Position numbers and translations under genes: made by a program. From the NCBI RefSeq assembly GCF_900109645.1, contig NZ_FOBG01000002.1, positions 682,001 to 746,000 on the forward strand: a stretch of DNA of 64,000 nt. The letters run 5' to 3'. The notes under the pieces were generated by a model. It ran no database searches and was not told the origin of the DNA. It saw only the letters and a list, made by a program, of their open reading frames with translations. The stretch comes from Duganella sp. CF402 (GTDB taxonomy: Bacteria > Pseudomonadota > Gammaproteobacteria > Burkholderiales > Burkholderiaceae_D). Position 1 is the stretch's first letter. Every line of letters begins with the position of its first letter. Below are positions 25,186 to 32,583 of the stretch, in pieces.

Positions 25186-25359
25186 CTACGGTGTCAGTTG
25201 CGAAGGGTCTCTGCGCCGACGCTCCAGCTCTTCCTGCTGCGCCGGCGTCGCGGGCGGGACTGCATCGCTATCGACAATCGCGTCCCAGATTGCTTCGGCC
25301 AGGGCGATTTGGTCGTCAACGGGCAACGCTTTTGCCTGCGCCGATAAATCTACTTTCAT
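25186..25359 (-). CDS. Addiction-module antitoxin-like protein, orphan
   Basis: 57 residues, start ATG 25359 with GGGAG eight bases upstream, stop TAG at 25186-25188. The sequence begins MKVDLSAQAKALPVDDQIAL and continues AEAIWDAIVDSD with a charged C-terminus. This is the pattern of the short 'addiction module protein' family (PF09720-type) that normally precedes a ParE/RelE toxin gene. Here a plus-strand gene ends directly downstream and no toxin reading frame follows, so the antitoxin appears to be an orphan. Confidence 0.75.
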   Translation of the reverse strand: MKVDLSAQAKALPVDDQIALAEAIWDAIVDSDAVPPATPAQQEELERRRRDPSQLTP

Positions 25360-25390
25360 GATGGGACTCCCGCATCAAAAGTTCAGTCTA

Positions 25391-25711
25391 TCATCCATAA
25401 CGCTGCCTGATTTCCGCCACTGAGCCGGCGGCAAGCTGCTGCAGGGTCGGCAGGTCGAGGTCGGCAAGCTGCTTGAAGCCGCGAATGGCGTAACCCGCCA
25501 ACGGCGCGGTGCCGCTCCGTCCGCTCTCGTAAGTGTAGGTGTAAGCGCCGAAACCGACGATGCTGGGTCCCCACATCACCGCCGCGCTGCCGGTGACTTT
25601 TTCAAACAGCCGCGACAGCTCCCGGCAATCGGCCGCCTGCTGCCCGCTCGCGCGCGCAGCGAGGTAGTCGTCGACACTCGCTGCACCAGGTTGGGTTTTG
25701 TTTTCGGCCAT
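25391..25711 (-). CDS. DUF1801 protein with an internal deletion
   Basis: 106 residues from ATG 25711 (MAENKTQPGAASVDDYLAAR). The first 70 residues match DUF1801 (YdhG-like) well, including FEKVTGSAAVMWGPSIVGFG and YTYESGRSG. The last 30 match its C-terminus (LADLDLPTLQQLAAGSVAE). The middle of the usual 135-145-residue protein, with the motif of the type TGFSPRK..LTLY, is missing and replaced by about 12 unrelated-looking residues. The function of the family is unclear, and this copy is probably non-functional although the frame is open. It is upstream of the orphan antitoxin gene on the same strand. Confidence 0.65.
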   Translation of the reverse strand: MAENKTQPGAASVDDYLAARASGQQAADCRELSRLFEKVTGSAAVMWGPSIVGFGAYTYTYESGRSGTAPLAGYAIRGFKQLADLDLPTLQQLAAGSVAEIRQRYG

Positions 25712-25843
25712 ATCGAAAGAATCTAGCACACTGCCTCGCAAACGCAACAGAACCAAGATTGTTTAACAAATTTGCGGAAAACATGCTGTACACTAAATCT
25801 TGCCAAGTACTCTACATAAAACAAAAATGATGGGAGATAGCAG

Positions 25844-27106
25844 ATGAACAAGGCTTTGCGCGTAGTGGCATTGTGTGGTTCGATGGGCGTGTTGCTGAGC
25901 GCCTGCACCAAGACCGACGGCCCTGCGCCCTCGGCCGAAAAAGTCAGCGCCGATGCGGCGTTCCAGAAGAAGCTGCAAGAGCAACTGCTGGACGCCAAAC
26001 CGGGCAGCGTGATCGAGATCCCGGCTGGCACTTACCACCTCACCTCCGGCCTCACCCTGCGCGGCGACGGCGTCACCATCCGTGGCGCCGGCATGGAGAA
26101 AACCGTGCTGTCTTTCAAAGGACAAGTCACCGGACCGGAAGGCTTGCTGGTCTACGGTAACGGCTTCACCATCGAAAACCTCACCATCGAAGACTCCAAG
26201 GGCGATGGCCTGAAGATCAACGACGGCGACACCATCACCGTGCGCAAAGTAAAAGTGCAATGGACCGGCGGCCCGAAAGTGACCAACGGCGCCTACGGCA
26301 TCTACCCGGTCAAGACCAGGAACGTGCTGATCGAGGACAGCGTCGCCATCGGCGCGTCCGACGCCGGCATCTACGTCGGCCAGTCGAATGGCGTGATCGT
26401 GCGCCGCTCGCGCGCCGAGGGCAATGTGGCCGGCATCGAAATCGAGAACACCGTCAACGCCGACGTCTACGACAACGTCGCCACCAACAACACCGGCGGC
26501 ATCCTGGTATTCAACATGCCCAACCTGTCGCAGCCGGGCCACAGCACCCGCGTGTACAAGAACAAGGTCGAGAAGAACAACCTCGGCAACTTCGCCGCCA
26601 AGGGCACGGCGGTGGCCAGCGTGCCGGCCGGTTCGGGCATCGTCATCAACTCCAACTCCAAGGTGGAGATCTTCGACAACGACGTGATCGAGAACCAGAC
26701 CGCCAACGTCATCATCTCCAGCTACCACTCGACCGGCTATTTCACCGAGAAAGGCGTGGCGGCGAACTACGATCCATACCCGAAGGCCATCTACGTCTAC
26801 GGCAACCGCTTCAAGGGCGGCGGCGATTCGCCCGACGGCCTCGATCTGAAAGCCCTGAAGATCGCCATGTACGGCCTGACCGGCCACCTGCCGGACGTGC
26901 TGTGGGACGGCTACATCGACAACAAGCTGCTGGTGAAAGGCGCGCTGCCGGCCGAGCACCGCATCTGCGTGCAGAAGGACGCCGAAGTGCTCAACGCCGA
27001 CGGCCCTAACAAGTACAAGAACCCAAGCAAGGACGCCGCGCCATTCCGCTGCGAACTGGCCAAGCTGCCACCTGTCACCATCGCCCAACTCGCCGCACAG
27101 TCATGA
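25844..27106 (+). CDS. Parallel beta-helix repeat lipoprotein (TIGR03805-type)
   Basis: 420 residues. A lipoprotein signal peptide ends in LLSACTKTD (about residue 24). After a short linker, right-handed beta-helix repeats cover most of the chain (about 60-330): GSVIEIPAGTYHLTSGLTLR, DGVTIRGAGMEKTVLSFKG, NRNVLIEDS-like and GIEIENTVNADVYDNVATNN. The start has GGGAGA upstream. It overlaps the diheme cytochrome gene by four bases; this pair of families (TIGR03805 with TIGR03806) is known to travel together, but its role is not established. A polysaccharide- or surface-related function would be a guess. Confidence 0.85.
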   Translation: MNKALRVVALCGSMGVLLSACTKTDGPAPSAEKVSADAAFQKKLQEQLLDAKPGSVIEIPAGTYHLTSGLTLRGDGVTIRGAGMEKTVLSFKGQVTGPEGLLVYGNGFTIENLTIEDSKGDGLKINDGDTITVRKVKVQWTGGPKVTNGAYGIYPVKTRNVLIEDSVAIGASDAGIYVGQSNGVIVRRSRAEGNVAGIEIENTVNADVYDNVATNNTGGILVFNMPNLSQPGHSTRVYKNKVEKNNLGNFAAKGTAVASVPAGSGIVINSNSKVEIFDNDVIENQTANVIISSYHSTGYFTEKGVAANYDPYPKAIYVYGNRFKGGGDSPDGLDLKALKIAMYGLTGHLPDVLWDGYIDNKLLVKGALPAEHRICVQKDAEVLNADGPNKYKNPSKDAAPFRCELAKLPPVTIAQLAAQS

Positions 27107-28242
27107 TGTTTAAACACGCAATTCGTCCGCTGCTGGCGGCGGCGAGCGCGCTCGCGCTGGCCGCCTGCACGCAAAGCCAGGCGCCGGTCAGCTTCATCGC
27201 CGAAGGCAATCCGGAAAAACTCAGCGACTGGCATTTGATGGCGGTCGCCAGCAGCAAGCTGCAACTGAACAAGGATGTGGTGCCGTACGACCTGAACACG
27301 CCGCTGTTCACCGACTACGCGCACAAGCTGCGCACCGTGTGGATGCCGAAGGGCCAGAGCGCGGTGTACAACGCCGACAGCGCGTTTGATTTCCCGGTCG
27401 GCACCATCATCAGCAAGACCTTCTATTATCCGAAAGGCGGCGACGGCAAGACCGTCCTGGCCAACTACGACAGCGACGGCGACCAGCTCGACACCACCAA
27501 GGTGCGCCTGATCGAAACCCGCCTGCTGGTGAAACGGGCCAGCGGCTGGATCGCCCTGCCCTATGTGTGGAATGCCGACCAGACCGAGGCCGTGCTGTCG
27601 CGCACCGGCGATCAGATTCCGCTCGACGTCATGCACGAAGACAAGCGCGTCGACAAGCTGACCTACGTGGTGCCGAACGTGAACCAGTGCGCGTCCTGCC
27701 ACGTGGCCGATGTGAAGTCGCGCCAGTTCCAGCCGATCGGCCCGAAGGTGCGCCACCTGAACCGTGACTATACGTATCAAGGCGTCAGCACCAACCAACT
27801 GGCCCACCTGGCCAAAATCGGCTACCTGACCGGTGTGCCCGCCGATGTGGCCAAGGCCGCGCCGCACAACGCCAACTGGCGCGACAACACGCAAACCGTG
27901 GATGCGCGCGCCCGCGCCTACCTCGACATCAACTGCGCCCACTGCCACAACGACAAGGGGGCGGCCAACACGACGGCGCTGCACCTGAACATGGGCGCGC
28001 CGGCCGACCTGCACCTGGGCCTGTGCAAGCCGCCGGTGGCAGCCGGCGCCGGCACCGGCGGCCGCAACCACGATATCGCCCCGGGCAAGCCGGACGACTC
28101 CATCATGCTGTATCGCTTGAACTCGGCCGAACCCGGCGTGATGATGCCGGAACTGGGACGCGGCTCAGTCCACAAAGAAGGGGTGGCCCTGATCCGCGAG
28201 TGGATCGCAGCCATGAAGCAAGGCTGCGATAGCAAGTCTTAA
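27103..28242 (+). CDS. SO2930-type diheme c-type cytochrome
   Basis: 379 residues with an N-terminal signal peptide that carries a lipobox-like LALAACTQSQ (about residue 20). Two heme c attachment motifs are visible: CASCH at about residue 197 (NVNQCASCHVADVK) and CAHCH at about 280 (INCAHCHNDKGAAN). Between them is RHLNRDYTY. The C-terminus includes DIAPGKPDDSIMLYRLNS and MMPELGRGSVHKEGV, typical of this family. Translation is coupled to the beta-helix gene by a 4-base overlap. The electron donor and substrate are unknown. Confidence 0.88.
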   Translation: MMFKHAIRPLLAAASALALAACTQSQAPVSFIAEGNPEKLSDWHLMAVASSKLQLNKDVVPYDLNTPLFTDYAHKLRTVWMPKGQSAVYNADSAFDFPVGTIISKTFYYPKGGDGKTVLANYDSDGDQLDTTKVRLIETRLLVKRASGWIALPYVWNADQTEAVLSRTGDQIPLDVMHEDKRVDKLTYVVPNVNQCASCHVADVKSRQFQPIGPKVRHLNRDYTYQGVSTNQLAHLAKIGYLTGVPADVAKAAPHNANWRDNTQTVDARARAYLDINCAHCHNDKGAANTTALHLNMGAPADLHLGLCKPPVAAGAGTGGRNHDIAPGKPDDSIMLYRLNSAEPGVMMPELGRGSVHKEGVALIREWIAAMKQGCDSKS

Positions 28243-28254
28243 GCTGTTAAGCGC

Positions 28255-29076
28255 TTAAGCGGCGCCCATCTCGTCGCCCAGTTCCTTGCTGCGGGCCTGA
28301 GCGGCTTTGATGCCGGCAACGATGGCGGCTTTAACGCCGCTCGCTTCCATGCTGGTGAGGGCGGCGAAGGTGGTGCCGCCTTTCGAGGTGACGCGCTCGC
28401 GCAGCACGGCGGCCGGCTCGCTCGATTGCGTCGCCAGCTGCGCCGCGCCGGCAAAGGTCGCCAGCGCCAGTTGCTTGCCCTGCTCCGCGCTCAGCCCCAT
28501 CTCCTCGGCCGCCTGCTGCATCGCTTCGATGAAATAGAACACATAGGCCGGGCCGCTGCCCGACAGCGCGGTGATGGTGTCGATCTGGTCTTCCCGATCC
28601 AGCCACACGGTCTGGCCGACCGCGCTCAGGATGTCGTCGGCCTGCTGGCGCTGCGCCGGGCTGACGCCGGCCGTGGCTACCATGCCGGTGATGCCCATGC
28701 CGATCAGCGCCGGCGTGTTGGGCATGCAACGCACGATGGCGCCGTAGCCGCCCAGCCAGCGCGACAGATCGGCGCCACGGATGCCGGCCGCAATCGACAC
28801 CACCAGCGGCTGCCTGGCCGCATCGATGAACGGCAGCAGCTGCGCGCTCACTTCGCGCATGGCTTGCGGCTTCACCGCCAGCACGATCACATCGGCGCCC
28901 TGCACCGCCGCGTCGGTCGCGGCGGCCGTGGTCACGCCATACTGCTTGTGCAAGCGTCCCAGCGCGTCCGCATTGGGATCGACCACGTGGATGTTGGCGC
29001 CGTCGGTCAGCTTATTGGCCAATCCCGCGATCAGGGCTGCGGCCATATTGCCGCCGCCGATAAATGCAATTTTCAT
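28255..29076 (-). CDS. proC: Pyrroline-5-carboxylate reductase
   Basis: 273 residues, the last step of proline synthesis (reduction of pyrroline-5-carboxylate with NAD(P)H). The N-terminal Rossmann motif is IAFIGGGNMAAALIAGL (3-19). VKPQAMREV and the catalytic-domain signature with TALSGSGPAYVFYFIEAMQQ and ERVTSKGGTTFAALTSME are in place. The length is normal. It lies three bases downstream of the YggS-type gene, the common proC-yggS pairing. The stop codon lies within a 12-bp palindrome TTAAGCGCTTAA (28247-28258). Confidence 0.95.
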   Translation of the reverse strand: MKIAFIGGGNMAAALIAGLANKLTDGANIHVVDPNADALGRLHKQYGVTTAAATDAAVQGADVIVLAVKPQAMREVSAQLLPFIDAARQPLVVSIAAGIRGADLSRWLGGYGAIVRCMPNTPALIGMGITGMVATAGVSPAQRQQADDILSAVGQTVWLDREDQIDTITALSGSGPAYVFYFIEAMQQAAEEMGLSAEQGKQLALATFAGAAQLATQSSEPAAVLRERVTSKGGTTFAALTSMEASGVKAAIVAGIKAAQARSKELGDEMGAA

Positions 29077-29079
29077 GTC

Positions 29080-29784
29080 TCAAGCCTTGTGATAGTTTCG
29101 TGCGCCGAAAATGGCGCTGCCGACGCGCACAATGGTGGCGCCTTCGAAGATCGCCGCCCGCATGTCAGCCGACATGCCCATCGACAGCGTGTCGAGCGCC
29201 AGCCCGTCGGCCCGCAATTGCTCATACAACGTACGCAGGCGGGCGAAGGCCGCGCGCTGCTGCTCAAATTCCACGGCCGGTTCGGGGATCGCCATCAGGC
29301 CGCGCAAGGTCAGATTCGGTAACGCCGCGACCTTGTGGGCCAGCTCCGCCACTTCTTCCGGGGCGACGCCGCTCTTGCTGGCTTCGCCGCTGATATTCAC
29401 TTGCAGACAAATCTGCAGCGGCGCCATGCCGGCCGGCCGCTGCTCGGACAGCCGCGCCGCGATCTTCTCGCGTTCGACCGTGTGCACCCACGCGAAGTTC
29501 TCGGCGATCGGGCGCGTCTTGTTACTTTGGATCGGGCCGATGAAATGCCACTCCAATGCTGACTCACCAGCATCATTCAGTGCGCGGATCTTATCCAGCC
29601 CTTCTTGCAGATAATTTTCGCCAAACGCACGCTGGCCAGCCGCCACCGCCTCCTGCACCGCTTGCGGGCCGAAGGTCTTGGAGACGGCCAGCAATTGCAC
29701 CGTCTCCGGCGCCCTGCCCGATTCTTGGGATGCGGCAACAATAGTCGCGGTGATTGCTTGCAAGTTCTGGCGGATCAGGGACAT
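29080..29784 (-). CDS. YggS family pyridoxal phosphate homeostasis protein
   Basis: 234 residues from ATG 29784 (MSLIRQNLQAITATIVAASQ), which gives the normal family length; the open frame runs further upstream without support. It is a PLP-binding TIM-barrel protein without known catalysis. The PLP lysine is in LLAVSKTFG (about 36), with FGENYLQEGLDKI, WHFIGPIQSNKTR and the C-terminal SMGMSADMRAAIFEGATIVR. It is divergent from pilT, with a 49-base gap. Confidence 0.93.
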   Translation of the reverse strand: MSLIRQNLQAITATIVAASQESGRAPETVQLLAVSKTFGPQAVQEAVAAGQRAFGENYLQEGLDKIRALNDAGESALEWHFIGPIQSNKTRPIAENFAWVHTVEREKIAARLSEQRPAGMAPLQICLQVNISGEASKSGVAPEEVAELAHKVAALPNLTLRGLMAIPEPAVEFEQQRAAFARLRTLYEQLRADGLALDTLSMGMSADMRAAIFEGATIVRVGSAIFGARNYHKA

Positions 29785-29833
29785 AATCAATGAGTAAAAA
29801 ACGTTAAACCGGCCAATAAAGCAGGGATTATAA

Positions 29834-30877
29834 ATGGACATCTCCGAACTACTCGCATTCTCTGTCAAGAACAAAGCCTCGGACTTGCACCTGTCGGCCG
29901 GTCTGCCGCCGATGATCCGGGTGCACGGCGACGTGCGGCGCATCAACCTGCCGCCGCTGGAGCACAAGGACGTGCACGGCATGATCTATGACATCATGAA
30001 CGACGGCCAGCGCAAGGTGTACGAGGAAATGCTGGAGATCGACTTCTCGTTTGCCATCCCGGGGCTGGCGCGTTTCCGCGTCAACGCTTACAACCAGGAG
30101 CGCGGGGCGTCGGCGGTGCTGCGCACGATTCCGTCCAAGATCCTGAGCCTGGAAGACCTGAACGCGCCCAAGATCTTTGCCGAGTTCGCACTGAAGCCGC
30201 GCGGGCTGGTGCTGGTGACCGGACCGACCGGCTCCGGCAAGTCGACCACGCTGGCAGCGATGGTCAACCACCTCAACGAAAACGAATACGGCCACATCCT
30301 GACGATTGAAGATCCGATCGAGTTCGTGCACGAATCCAAGAAATGCCTGATCAACCAGCGCGAGGTCGGTCCGCACACGCTGTCGTTCAACAACGCACTG
30401 CGCTCAGCGCTGCGGGAAGACCCGGACGCCATCCTGGTCGGCGAGCTGCGCGACCTGGAAACCATCCGCCTGGCCTTGTCGGCGGCCGAGACCGGCCACC
30501 TGGTGTTCGGCACGCTGCACACCTCATCGGCGGCCAAGACCATCGACCGTATCGTCGACGTGTTCCCGGCCGATGAAAAGGAAATGGTGCGCGCCATGCT
30601 GTCGGAATCGTTGCAGGCGGTGATCTCGCAGACGCTGCTGAAAACCAAGGACGGCGCCGGCCGCGTGGCCGCGCACGAAATCATGGTGGCGACGCCGGCC
30701 ATCCGCAACCTGATCCGCGAAGCCAAGATCGCCCAGATGTACTCGGCGATCCAGACCGGCAGCGGGGTCGGCATGCAGACGCTGGACCAGAACCTGACCG
30801 ATCTGGTCCGCCGCAACATCATCAGCGCCGCCGCCGCCCGCAACGCCGCCAAGACCCCGGACAACTTCCCCGGCTAA
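29834..30877 (+). CDS. pilT: Type IV pilus retraction ATPase PilT
   Basis: 347 residues, the motor that depolymerises type IV pili for twitching motility. Signatures: DLHLSAGLPPMIRVHGDVRR near the start, Walker A GPTGSGKSTT at about 130, Asp box LTIEDPIEFVHESKK, Walker B DAILVGELRDLETI, and His box AETGHLVFGTLHTSSAAKTI. The C-terminal AIRNLIREAKIAQMYSAIQT carries the PilT-specific AIRNLIRE motif needed for retraction. AGGGA lies before ATG 29834. It is followed by a long palindrome and pilU. Confidence 0.97.
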   Translation: MDISELLAFSVKNKASDLHLSAGLPPMIRVHGDVRRINLPPLEHKDVHGMIYDIMNDGQRKVYEEMLEIDFSFAIPGLARFRVNAYNQERGASAVLRTIPSKILSLEDLNAPKIFAEFALKPRGLVLVTGPTGSGKSTTLAAMVNHLNENEYGHILTIEDPIEFVHESKKCLINQREVGPHTLSFNNALRSALREDPDAILVGELRDLETIRLALSAAETGHLVFGTLHTSSAAKTIDRIVDVFPADEKEMVRAMLSESLQAVISQTLLKTKDGAGRVAAHEIMVATPAIRNLIREAKIAQMYSAIQTGSGVGMQTLDQNLTDLVRRNIISAAAARNAAKTPDNFPG

Positions 30878-30881
30878 AACC

Positions 30882-30945
30882 CGGGGTCAGAGCCGACAAT
30901 CGGACATTTCGCAAGCGAAATGTCCGATTGTCGGCTCTGACCCCG
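30882..30945. repeat. Long palindromic repeat between pilT and pilU
   Basis: Perfect 31-bp inverted arms (30882-30912 and 30915-30945) around a 2-base centre. Read inward each arm begins CGGGGTCAGAGCCGACA. The outer half is nearly the same as in the 46787-46884 element. It starts 4 bases after the pilT stop, and pilU begins 16 bases after its end. It could attenuate pilU transcription or mark an mRNA boundary. The lack of a U-tract argues against a plain terminator. Confidence 0.85.
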
Positions 30946-30961
30946 AATTTAAGGATTTAAT

Positions 30962-32098
30962 ATGGAACGCGACCAGGCCTCCAAATTCATGTTCGACCTG
31001 CTGCGCCTGATGCTGGCCAAGAAGGGTTCGGACTTGTTCATCACCGCCGGCTTCCCGCCTGCCATCAAGATCGATGGCAAGATGACGCCGGTGTCGTCGC
31101 AGGTGCTGACCTCGGCCCATACGCTGGACCTGGCCCGCTCCATCATGAACGACAAGCAGGCCGCCAATTTCGAGCTGACCAAGGAAGCCAACTTCGCCAT
31201 CAGCCCCGGCGATATCGGCCGCTTCCGCGTGTCCGCGTTTGTGCAGATGAGCTCGGTCGGCATGGTGCTGCGGACCATCACCTCGGAGATCCCGCGACTG
31301 GAAGACCTCGGCCTGCCGGAAGTGCTCAAGGATGTGGTGATGTCCAAGCGCGGCCTGGTGATCATGGTCGGCGCCACCGGCTCCGGCAAATCGACCACGC
31401 TGGCCGCCATGCTCGGCTACCGCAACGAGAACAGCTACGGCCACATCATCACGATTGAAGATCCGGTCGAGTACGTCCACCCGCACAAGAACTGCATCAT
31501 CACCCAGCGCGAAGTCGGGGTCGATACCGACGACTGGGAAGTGGCGCTGAAAAACACCCTGCGCCAGGCGCCCGACGTGATCCAGATCGGCGAGATCCGC
31601 GACCGCGAAACGATGGACCACGCCATCGCCTTCGCCGAAACCGGCCACCTGTGCCTGGCGACCTTGCACGCCAACAGCTCCAACCAGGCGCTGGACCGCA
31701 TCATCAACTTCTTCCCGGAAGAACGCCGCGCCCAGCTGCTGATGGATTTGTCGCTCAACTTGAAGGGCATGATTTCGCAGCGCCTGATTCCGAAGAAGGA
31801 GTCCAAGGGCCGCGCGGTCGCCATCGAGATCATGCTTAACTCGCCGCTGATCTCCGACCTGATCTTCAAGGGCCAGGTGCACGAGATCAAGGAGCTGATG
31901 AAGAAATCCCGCGAGCTCGGCATGCAGACCTTCGACCAGTCCCTGTTCGACCTGCACGAAGCCGACCTCATCACTTACGAAGACGCCTTGCGCAACGCTG
32001 ACTCGGTCAACGACCTGCGCCTGGCCATCAAGCTGGAAGGCAAGGCCGCGAAAAACCGCGACCTGTCGGCCGGCACCGAACATTTAGGTATCGTTTAA
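30962..32098 (+). CDS. pilU: Type IV pilus retraction-associated ATPase PilU
   Basis: 378 residues, the accessory motor that boosts PilT-dependent retraction. Walker A GATGSGKSTT at about 137, Asp box ITIEDPVEYVHPHKN, Walker B DVIQIGEIRDRETM, His box AETGHLCLATLHANSS. The C-terminus (SRELGMQTFDQSLFDLHEAD, EDALRNADSVNDLRLAIKLE) is of PilU type. The stop overlaps the ATG of the glutathione peroxidase gene by one base, so both belong to one transcript. Confidence 0.95.
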   Translation: MERDQASKFMFDLLRLMLAKKGSDLFITAGFPPAIKIDGKMTPVSSQVLTSAHTLDLARSIMNDKQAANFELTKEANFAISPGDIGRFRVSAFVQMSSVGMVLRTITSEIPRLEDLGLPEVLKDVVMSKRGLVIMVGATGSGKSTTLAAMLGYRNENSYGHIITIEDPVEYVHPHKNCIITQREVGVDTDDWEVALKNTLRQAPDVIQIGEIRDRETMDHAIAFAETGHLCLATLHANSSNQALDRIINFFPEERRAQLLMDLSLNLKGMISQRLIPKKESKGRAVAIEIMLNSPLISDLIFKGQVHEIKELMKKSRELGMQTFDQSLFDLHEADLITYEDALRNADSVNDLRLAIKLEGKAAKNRDLSAGTEHLGIV

Positions 32099-32583
32099 TG
32101 AGCACTATTTTCGACATTTCCGCCGACAGCCTGTCGGGCCAAGCCGTCAACCTGAGCCAGTACAAAGGCAAGGTTCTCCTGATCGTCAACACTGCCAGCA
32201 AGTGCGGCTTCACGCCGCAGTACCAGGGACTGGAAGCGGTGTACCAGCAATTCAAGGACAAGGGTGTGGAAGTGCTGGGCTTCCCCTGCAACCAGTTCGG
32301 CGCGCAGGAGCCGGGCAACGCCGATGAGATCGGCGCCTTCTGCGAGAAAAACTACGGCGTCACCTTCCCGCTGTTCGCCAAGATCGACGTCAACGGCGAC
32401 AACGCCCATCCGCTGTTCCAGAAACTGAAAAAGGACGCGCCGGGCATCCTCGGCACCGAGGGCATCAAGTGGAACTTCACCAAATTCCTGATCCGCAAGG
32501 ACGGCACGGTGTATAACCGCTACGCCCCGACCACCAAGCCGGAAGAGCTGATCTCCGACATCGAAAAGCTGCTGGCCGAGTAA
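32098..32583 (+). CDS. Glutathione peroxidase family thiol peroxidase
   Basis: 161 residues. The peroxidatic cysteine is in NTASKCGFTPQYQGLEAVY (about 36), with the conserved GFPCNQFGAQEPG and the WNFTKFLIRKDGTV motif carrying Trp and Asn of the catalytic tetrad. The Cys-type bacterial enzymes mostly use thioredoxin and reduce H2O2 and organic peroxides. No signal peptide is present, so it is cytosolic. The start overlaps pilU by one base and the stop overlaps the GGDEF-EAL gene by one base. Confidence 0.95.
   Translation: MSTIFDISADSLSGQAVNLSQYKGKVLLIVNTASKCGFTPQYQGLEAVYQQFKDKGVEVLGFPCNQFGAQEPGNADEIGAFCEKNYGVTFPLFAKIDVNGDNAHPLFQKLKKDAPGILGTEGIKWNFTKFLIRKDGTVYNRYAPTTKPEELISDIEKLLAE

Noticed and set aside
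30882..30945. Palindrome as a classical Rho-independent terminator of pilT
   Set aside because: The arms are far longer than usual, there is no U-tract, and the same family occurs in a divergent gap and in coding DNA.
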